From the NCBI RefSeq assembly GCF_033118175.1, contig NC_083689.1, forward strand, positions 26,952,501-27,016,500: 64,000 bases of DNA, given 5' to 3'. This document shows, piece by piece, positions 56,723 through 64,000 of this stretch. Each line of letters begins with the position of its first letter. Within the stretch, counting starts at the first letter, position 1. The notes beneath the pieces were generated by a model, which was not told where the DNA came from, ran no database searches, and worked only from the letters and a program-made list of their open reading frames with translations. Origin of the DNA: Dama dama. Taxonomy: Eukaryota; Chordata; Mammalia; Artiodactyla; Cervidae. Position numbers and translations under genes: made by a program.

Positions 56723-59700
56723 GCATGCACATATGCACACACACACAGTCATGATCATAAACCTTATCTTGCCTATAAAGAGAAACAATCTGGATGAACT
56801 AATAGTGATCATATCTTCTACATTATCTCTGCTGAAGACAAGTCATCTTAAGGAGATTTTTACAGGAACTATGTACAGACAACTGAATGATGAGATCTTT
56901 ACCAAGCAGTGAATTATAAATATTCTATATTATTAACTGCTTTATATATGTTAAGTAAAATGTGTGTAGAGAGCAAAGACAAATTTCTAAAAAATTAAAA
57001 TGGAAAAGACTAACTTTTCTTACTGAGTTGAAAGGGTATTTCTTCACATGGACAGGCTGCAAAAACATAAATAACGTCGACTTTTCTCAAAGTTCCTATA
57101 TCCCCAACATGGGTTAAATTAAATATCCAGGATCCTATACTATTAATAAAAACTATAAAAAGTGTTCATAGTAGAAAAATTTCAGGAACAGATATTACTA
57201 TTTCTATCACCACAAAGGAGGTATGGTTTGTGTCTCTGATAAACTGTTCAGTCTTTGAGCAGAACTCTATCTTGACAGTCCAAGCAAGATAACAGGGCCA
57301 GAAAATGCATTTTCAGATAACTTGGGGAAAGCTATGGAAGGGAGTTCTTTAGTACTACCCATCTGGAAGTTAAAGAATTAAAGCCACAAGTAGTGGCTTA
57401 AGTTGGGCATAAATGATATATGAGCACTACTAATGACTATTAGATATGTATGGCACAAACCATGCTAACATATGATACAAAGCTTTCCGTGTTCATTAAT
57501 GCAGAACAAGATGAGAAGGGTTATCTAAAAACTGTATCAAACATTTAGATGGAAACTAAAATAAATTTGAGATGTATTTATGCCAAGTTACAATATGCCA
57601 TATAAAGATAGCTTTAACAGGGAATGTATTTGATTGTCAATTAATAAAAAATTCCTTGTTTTAGAAACTCAGGTATGATTTCTATTGTTATTTAAACTTT
57701 CCTTCCTCATGTCTACAATGGATCTATTTAAATTTACCTCAGTTTTACTTAAATCTTACAGAGATAATAATATTAAGTCCTAAAACTATAGAGTGCTATC
57801 AATAAAATATTAATATTTTTTTAACCTATTACTAATAATTCTACACATTTTAATTGTAGAGAATTGACAATGCTGAACAAAAATCAACTGTCTTCTAGAG
57901 AAATTTACTTAGCAGTTTTATGACATACAACTTTTATTCCTAATATTAGCACTGGAAGTTTTATTCTACATTGTTTTTGTTTGTTTTATTACCATGCAAT
58001 ACCATCAGAGCTTACCTGAGTTAAAATGATAAATATTTAAAATCAAACAATAAAAATTCAAGATTTAGTCAGTGTTTAAACATTTAGATGATCAAAGAAA
58101 TAGTATGTCTGAAATTATTTTTGCTATGATACTCGTGGTCACTACGATCCTAGTTTAGTAGAGATTGCTTAAGTTGGCTTAAGATTGCTAGATTGCTAGA
58201 GAGCAATCAAAGGCCAAAAAAATTAACAAGATTCATAAAGCCATCCTATATCTATTTTTCATAAGACATTTTGAATAGACCACTAAAAAAATCTCAATAG
58301 AGGCTCTGGTCAAAACATTTACATAAATAATGCTGATTCTGGAACTGAATTTTTTAATGCACAATTTCTGTGAGATTGTTGAAGAAAAAGTTCCCCTTAA
58401 TGAACGATGTCATTCTGAATTCCACATATTATGCATATATTTTTAAGTATGAGATCCATTCATTTATTATTTATTATATGTGTGTGTGTGTTTTGGTCTG
58501 AGATCTATCCCTGGATGGATTTTTACAAGCCTCCTCATTTATCTTATTGAATTAACTACTATTAAATGAAAACCTTCTGCCATCTGAATTACCTAATTAT
58601 TAAGTGGTAGATATTCATCATTCTCAAGGCACTTAACATACTGATGCATGTAACAACTTCTAATGACTGTTTGTAACAACATCTCAAGGTCAACACAAAG
58701 ACCTTGGGATCTGGGCAGCATCAAGAGAAATGAAACACAAATATTCCTAAGCTGGCACCAGCTTTCACTCATTTATCCCCTTCAACAAGCTAACAGGCAA
58801 AAGAGAAAAGGAGTGGAAATAGAATAGATGATAAAAACTTCCTGGTCCATGTTTCCAGTGACATCTGTTTATGGACGACTTAACAAGGGATTTGAGTTGC
58901 CTTATGATAAGTGTGTGGCACTCTGTAACCAGCTCAATACTCTGCTGGAACACATATGTTGGAAAGATATACATAGCCTATCTTAAAAAAAGAAAGTTAA
59001 AACCTCACCTTGTCACCTCCATGTTTTACTGTTTAGAATTCATATTTGATTTATAGGATTCATTTCCTTAATGTTTTACATTTTGATATTAGTCTTTGCA
59101 TCAGAGTCCTATATATGTTGGTTTTCACAATGGAACTATAACTGATACAGTTACATTACTTATTGCTTTGACTTCTAGTATACTGCACATAATACATACA
59201 TATGCAAGCTAGGGAATGGGTTTAAGATGCACAAATACTCTTCTCCACCCTTCTGTGCCCCTCTTGAAAACACTTTATGGAAATAGAAAAACAAAGAAAA
59301 TTAGCTTTATAACAGCAAGAGGACTAAGAGAAAATAATCATTGAAGTAATTTTACTCTATTTGTGGGAGAAGACGAGTGAATTAAAGTTGGTTTACAGGC
59401 AAATCTGAGCAATGAAGCCAGAGCCCATGTCAGAGGTGATGGAAACTATTTCAAGCAGAATCCTAGTTATGAGCATGGTTTCAAGAGTGAGAAGAGGAAC
59501 AAAAGGTAATCATTAGTGGAAGGTCTTTCTGCATGACAGTTATATAAATCAGTTGCCACATCTGTCTTCTCCCCATCTCCATACCCTTATTACCAGACTC
59601 TCTTGTAGATTCACTTTTATCTTCAGATGGAAAGCCTGAGGACTCTATTTTAATGGCTTCTAATATGGATACTGGTACGTTTCCAGAGAAAATTCTTCCT

Positions 59701-60214
59701 CACTCTGCAATTCAGAAAGGGCTGAGTCTCGAATTGTGCCCCAGGCATGTGTACCCTTAAGGGAACTTTCCAAAGGAGAAGTCTGCCATGGACTTAACTC
59801 TAGCCACACAACAGCAAGAGAGGGAATCATATCCGTTTTCAAGAATAATTATGCTATACTTTATCAATAATGTGAACAGATAATCAAGATCAATGGAGAG
59901 GAAGAGAATAATTTATGAGAAATAAAAAACAGGAATAAGAAGAATAACTATAAAGGGAAAACAGATTACTCAGGAGACAGAGGATTCTAGGACATACTTC
60001 AGTAATTAAGAACAATAGAATGTAAAGAAAAGGGAAGATGAAGAAATAAGAACAAGTTACTGACAAAAAATTAAACTCATTAAGAAGATGAATTCATAGA
60101 AAAACACTTACAGTGCAAGAATGTTAGATCATTTTCACAAGCATAGGCATTTTTATCTGTTTTGCTTATTACCATGTTCCCAACTCCTAAAACAAGGCCT
60201 TAAAACTGAAGACA
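56723..60214. other. Long stretch without recognised elements
   Basis: AT-rich, with a (TG)n run at about 58479-58491 and a small local duplication near 58165-58205 (agattgctagattgctagag). Frames of 60-69 codons at 58765-58974 (minus), 58871-59056 (plus) and 59660-59842 (minus) have no recognised motif. Old, unrecognisable repeats are likely. Confidence 0.45.
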
Positions 60215-60478
60215 TTTAATAACTATGAGTTGAAAAATAGTAGTTACCAGTGGGGAAAGGGAAGGAGGGTAGGACAATATAGAGATAGGGGATTAACAAG
60301 TATCACTTTTAGGTGTAAAATAAGTTACAAGGATATAATCTACAACACAGGGAATATAGCAAACATTTTATAATAACTACAGATGGAGTATAACTCTTGA
60401 AAATTGTGAATCACTACACTGTACACCAGTAATTCATATAACAAGTACATATCAACTACATTTAATAATAAATAAATA
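60215..60478 (+). mobile_element. L1 3' UTR fragment, artiodactyl type, plus strand
   Basis: The order gtagttaccagtggggaaag, ggggattaacaagtatcact, cacagggaatatagcaaaca, tataataactacagatggag, gaatcactacactgtacacc and a terminal tttaataataaataaataaa matches the 3' end of the L1 type also seen at 20.5-22 kb. Strongly 5'-truncated. Confidence 0.85.
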
Positions 60479-61513
60479 AATTTGTGTTGAGTAAATGAAC
60501 AGATCATGCAAAGACACAACTATGCAAGAAAACAAACTGAGACTCAATCCTGGAATGCAAACAACCACACATTCAAAAAGGACAGAAAAGAAAGTCAAAT
60601 GTTAAATAAGTGTAGAGATACAATTTCCAAAAAGTGAAGGAAAAATCTGAAGATTAAAAGAATAAGATTAACGAAAAAAGATAAAAGACTCATGGGGGAG
60701 TTGCAAAGATGGCAGAATAGGAAAAGCCTGAGCTCGTCACCTCCCATGAGAACACCAAAATTAACTATTTACGGAGCAACTATCAATAAGAATGACCCAA
60801 AAACTAGCATAAAGATTATCTACAACTAAAGATATAAGGTAAGAATCACAAGAAGATAGGCAGGAGGGGTACAGATGCAATATATTAATAGTAAAGGCCC
60901 ATAATCCTGCAGTAGGTAACCCACAAAGTGGAGGACAAGCATGATTGTAGAAGTTCTCTTCATGGAGCGAGGGATCCAAGGCCCACACTGGGCTCCCCAG
61001 CTTGGTAGTCCTATGTTGGGCTGACAGGCTCCAACACGGCTTGGCTTTCAAGGCCAGTGGGGCTTACTTTTGGGAGAGCCAGAAAGCTATGGGAAACAGA
61101 GACTCTACTTAACACACACAAAGTCTCACATACTCCAGGATCCAGAGCATAAGCAGTAATTTGAAAGAATCCTGGATCAGATGCATTTGATGATCTTGAA
61201 AAGCCTCATGGAGAAGCAGGAAACAATGAAACACATGCTGGGATGATAGCTGCTGACAGCCATTATGGGGAGCTCATACCACCACGAGGACCCAGGGGCT
61301 GGCAAACACTACTCAAGAATCCCCCCTCTAGCTTATTAATTCTGGAACCTCACCCTACCCACCAGCTGCTCAGCACCAGTCCTGAGATACGCAGCTAGCT
61401 TGGTGGGGACAAAGATCCACCTTCCAGAGAGCTGGCTACCATAAGACACCTGAGCCTCTAGCCACCCCACAATCTAGCCCTGCCTTCCGGAGAGACTAGG
61501 ATCCAGCCCCATC

Positions 61514-61990
61514 CACCAGTGAATCTACACTAGCCCTGGGGTCCCACACCCAGGTGATGGAGCCAGCCCTACTCACTAGTAGACAGGCACAAGTTCCAGG
61601 CCCTGGCCTCATCCACTAGTGGGCAGATGCCAGACCTGGAATAGCATGTCCCAAGCCCCATACAACAGCAGGCCAACAATAGCCCTGGGGATCACCACAA
61701 ACCTGCAATCAGCTGTGTCTAGAACTGAACTGTCCACCAGCAGGCTGGGATCACCCTGAGCCTACATCGTGCTAATAACAGGGCAACACCAGCTCCAGGA
61801 CACTTTGGCTCCTTCAGCCAGGTGTCCTCAGATCCAATTCACACACCAGTGGGCCAACAACAACCCTCAAGACACCCACAGTCCATGGTCTTGCCCACCA
61901 GCAGGCCAACACTAGCTCTAGGACCCTGGTCTCAGAGCAAGACAACTCAGGACCCAGCTCTGCATACCAGTGGGCCCACAGTAGTTCCAG
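61514..61990. repeat. Degenerate repeats in the L1 5' UTR
   Basis: A motif of the form CAC(C/T)AG(C/T)(A/G)GGCC-AACA followed by a GCCC(T/C)-GG block recurs at about 61514, 61574, 61614, 61662, 61735, 61844, 61896 and 61966. Spacing is irregular, roughly 40-110 bases. This fits the minisatellite-like 5' UTR of older L1 families rather than an independent satellite. Confidence 0.65.
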
Positions 61991-62896
61991 GATCCCCTCG
62001 GGCTCTGTAGATAGCTACCACACATGATTCAGCTCCATTGAACAGTAGGCTACCCCCAAAACCATGACCCCCTTATTTATTTCTAGTGTATAGAATTTAA
62101 AATAGTGAATTACACAAAATGAAGTGATGGAGGAATATGTTTGAAATGAAAGAATGAGATAAAATCCCAAAAGAAGAATTAAGTGACGTGGGGATAAGCA
62201 ATCTACCTGATTAAACACATAAGGTAATGATCATAAAGATGCTCAAAGAACTAGGGAGAAGAATGGATGAACAGAGCAAGAAGTTAGAAGCTTTTAACAA
62301 AATTGGAAAATATTAAGAGCCAAATGGCTGAATAATATAATAACTGAAGCTAAAAATACACCAGGATGAATCAACAGTAGATTAGATGATTCAGATGAAG
62401 CAGCAAACTTGGAGACAGAATAGTGGAAATCATTTACTGAACAGAAAAAAAAATTTATAAAAAAGAAGACAGTTTAAGAGACCTCTAGAACAATGTCAAT
62501 CACATTAACATTATCATTATAGAAGTCCCAGGAGCAGAGAAAGGGGTAGAGAAAATTTGCGAAGTAATAAGTGAAAACTTCACTAACCTGGAACAGGAAA
62601 CAGACATCCAGGCCCAGGAAGCACAGATTCCCAAAGAGGATACACCTCAAAAGGTCCAGACAAAGAAACACTGTAATTAAAATGTCAAAAATTAAAGATA
62701 AACAGAGAACATTAAAAGCAGAAAGGGGAAAAGCACAAGCTACCTAAAAAGAAATTCCCATTAGGCCATCAGCTGACTTTTCAGCAGATACACTGAAGAC
62801 CAGACAGAGTGAGACTATCTATTTAAAGTGATGAAACAGAAAACCTATAGTCAAGAATAATCTACCTGGCAAGGCTTTCTGGAAAACTGGGACAGC

Positions 62897-63695
62897 TACA
62901 TGCAAAAAATGAAAGTGGACTGCTTTTTCATACCACATACAAGAGTAAACTCAGAGTGGATTAATGACTTAAATGTCAGAAGTGAAACCACGTAACTTCT
63001 AGAAGGGAACACTGTTCATATGCTGTTTGACACTGGCTTTAGTAACACTGTTTGGAAATCTCTCCTCAATGGAGGAAAACAAAAATAGAAATAAACAAAT
63101 GAGACTACATAAAATGAAAATGCCTTTGTACAATGAAAGAAACTATCAATAAAACAAAAAGGCTGTCTACTGAATGGGAAAAGATATTTGCAAATGATGT
63201 ATCTGATAAGGAGTTAATATCCAAAATACATAAAGAACTGATACAACTCAACATAAAAAAGCAAATAATCCAATTAAAAATGGATAAAGGATCTGAATAT
63301 ATAATTTTTCAAAAAGACATGCAGATAGCTAACAGGCACATGAAAAGATGCTATCACTAACCATCAGGGATATGTAAATCAAAACCACAATAAATTATCA
63401 TCTCACATCTGTCAGAATGGCTATTAGCAAAAGGACAACAAATAACAAGGGCTTACAAAGATGTGGAGAAAAGGGAACTGTGCACTTTGGGTGGGAATGT
63501 AAATTGGTGCAAGCGCTATGGAAAACACTATGGAGGTTCCCCCATAAAATAAAAACAGAACTACTACACAATCCAGCGATTCAAATCCTGGGTATTTATA
63601 TTAAGGAAATGAAAATACTAATTCAAAAAGATATATGCATTCCCTATGTTCACTGCAGCATTGTTTACCAAAGCCAAGATATGAAAACAACCTAA
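62897..63695 (+). pseudogene. L1 ORF2 C-terminal remnant
   Basis: ORF2 C-terminal text is readable with frameshifts. The frame at 63133-63360 carries TINKTKRLSTEWEKIFANDV and DMQIANRHMKRCYH. The frame at 63417-63695 carries the cysteine-rich region RCGEKGTVHFGWECKLVQAL, in which one cysteine-rich motif histidine/cysteine pair has changed to FGW. Stops and frame changes show it is dead. Confidence 0.85.
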
Positions 63696-64000
63696 ATGCC
63701 CATCAACAGATGAATGGATAAAGAAGATGTGGTATATACACCAGGTAATACTACTCAGCCATAAACTGGAATGAAATCTTGCCATCTGGGACAAGATGGA
63801 TGAACCTAGAGGGTACTATGGTAAATGAAATAAGTCAAGCAGAATAAGAGAAATACTGTATGATTTCACTTTTAGATGGAATCTAAAAACAAAACAAGAA
63901 AATAGAAAACAGAAAGAGACTTAAAGAAACAGAGAATAAACATGTAGTTGCCAGAGAGGAAAGGGATTGGAGGAGGAGAGATATGGGTGAGGGAGGATAA

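Larger units (their letters stand above)
60694..64000 (+). mobile_element. L1 with 5' UTR and ORF1-like part, internally deleted, running off the window
   Basis: It begins gggggagttgcaaagatggc, a typical start of an older L1 5' UTR. A 5' UTR with degenerate repeats follows (to about 62060), then ORF1-like sequence (aactagggagaagaatggat near 62250, tcaaaaggtccagacaaaga near 62648, agcagaaaggggaaaagcac near 62718). Near 62875-62890 it changes directly to ORF2 C-terminal sequence (aaaactgggacagctacatg). The endonuclease and reverse-transcriptase coding region, normally about 3 kb, is missing. The L1 continues past the window end, where ggcagtt-type 3' UTR sequence is starting. Confidence 0.8.

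Noticed and set aside
1..64000. CRISPR arrays, operons, phage genes, tRNA genes
   Set aside because: The tRNA-like heads belong to SINEs, direct repeats are target-site duplications or local tandem events, and the sequence is plainly mammalian.

Overview
This window reads as ordinary, AT-rich mammalian intergenic or intronic DNA from a ruminant. The diagnosis rests on the repeats. There are about sixteen copies or fragments of the tRNA-derived Bov-tA/BOV-A SINE, four pieces of the BovB (RTE-clade) LINE, and artiodactyl-type L1 copies. Bov-tA and BovB together point to a pecoran ruminant (cattle, sheep, goat, antelope or deer type); the sequence alone does not let me choose the species. I find no protein-coding gene I can defend, no tRNA, rRNA or small-RNA gene, no CpG-island promoter, and nothing prokaryotic such as operons or CRISPR. 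Most short open frames fall inside L1, BovB or SINE copies, or look like chance openings in AT-rich DNA.

Layout. 1-4 kb: ancient and artiodactyl L1 3' ends on the minus strand, with a SINE and a 60-bp tandem duplication. 4-9.3 kb: mostly unrecognised DNA, then four SINE copies (two nested in each other) and a MIR. 9.3-14 kb: unrecognised DNA, a solo-LTR-like block, an old L1, and two back-to-back DNA-transposon relics. 15-22 kb: three plus-strand L1 3' portions, two carrying SINEs. 22.5-24 kb: a minus-strand BovB split by a younger poly(A) retroposed insertion. 24-31 kb: mostly unrecognised, with two tandem SINEs around an A25 tract. 31-35.6 kb: two plus-strand BovB pieces, an L2 and a SINE pair. 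37-42.4 kb: an old L1, then a 2-kb minus-strand BovB with a long reverse-transcriptase reading frame. 44.3-47.1 kb: a comparatively young L1 with a clean 5' inversion and a 12-bp target-site duplication. 47-55 kb: old L1 fragments, a Tigger-group relic, and a nest of a young L1 tail and a SINE inside old L1. 55-60 kb: little recognisable. 60.7-64 kb: an L1 with a 5' untranslated region and ORF1-like sequence joined directly to the ORF2 C-terminus, running off the window end.

The elements work together only in the genomic sense: L1 supplies the reverse transcriptase that plausibly mobilised the processed insertion, and LINE machinery (BovB for Bov-tA) mobilised the SINEs. Target-site duplications let several insertions be ordered in time. 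I found no novel functional system. The points of interest are insertion mechanisms: an almost lossless twin-primed L1, a SINE with a similar 5' inversion, a processed insertion that seems to have borrowed its poly(A) signal from a DNA transposon, an internally deleted L1, and a template-switch-like duplication in BovB. Family names come from recognising consensus-like phrases by eye; subfamily names and exact ends would need a repeat-library search.
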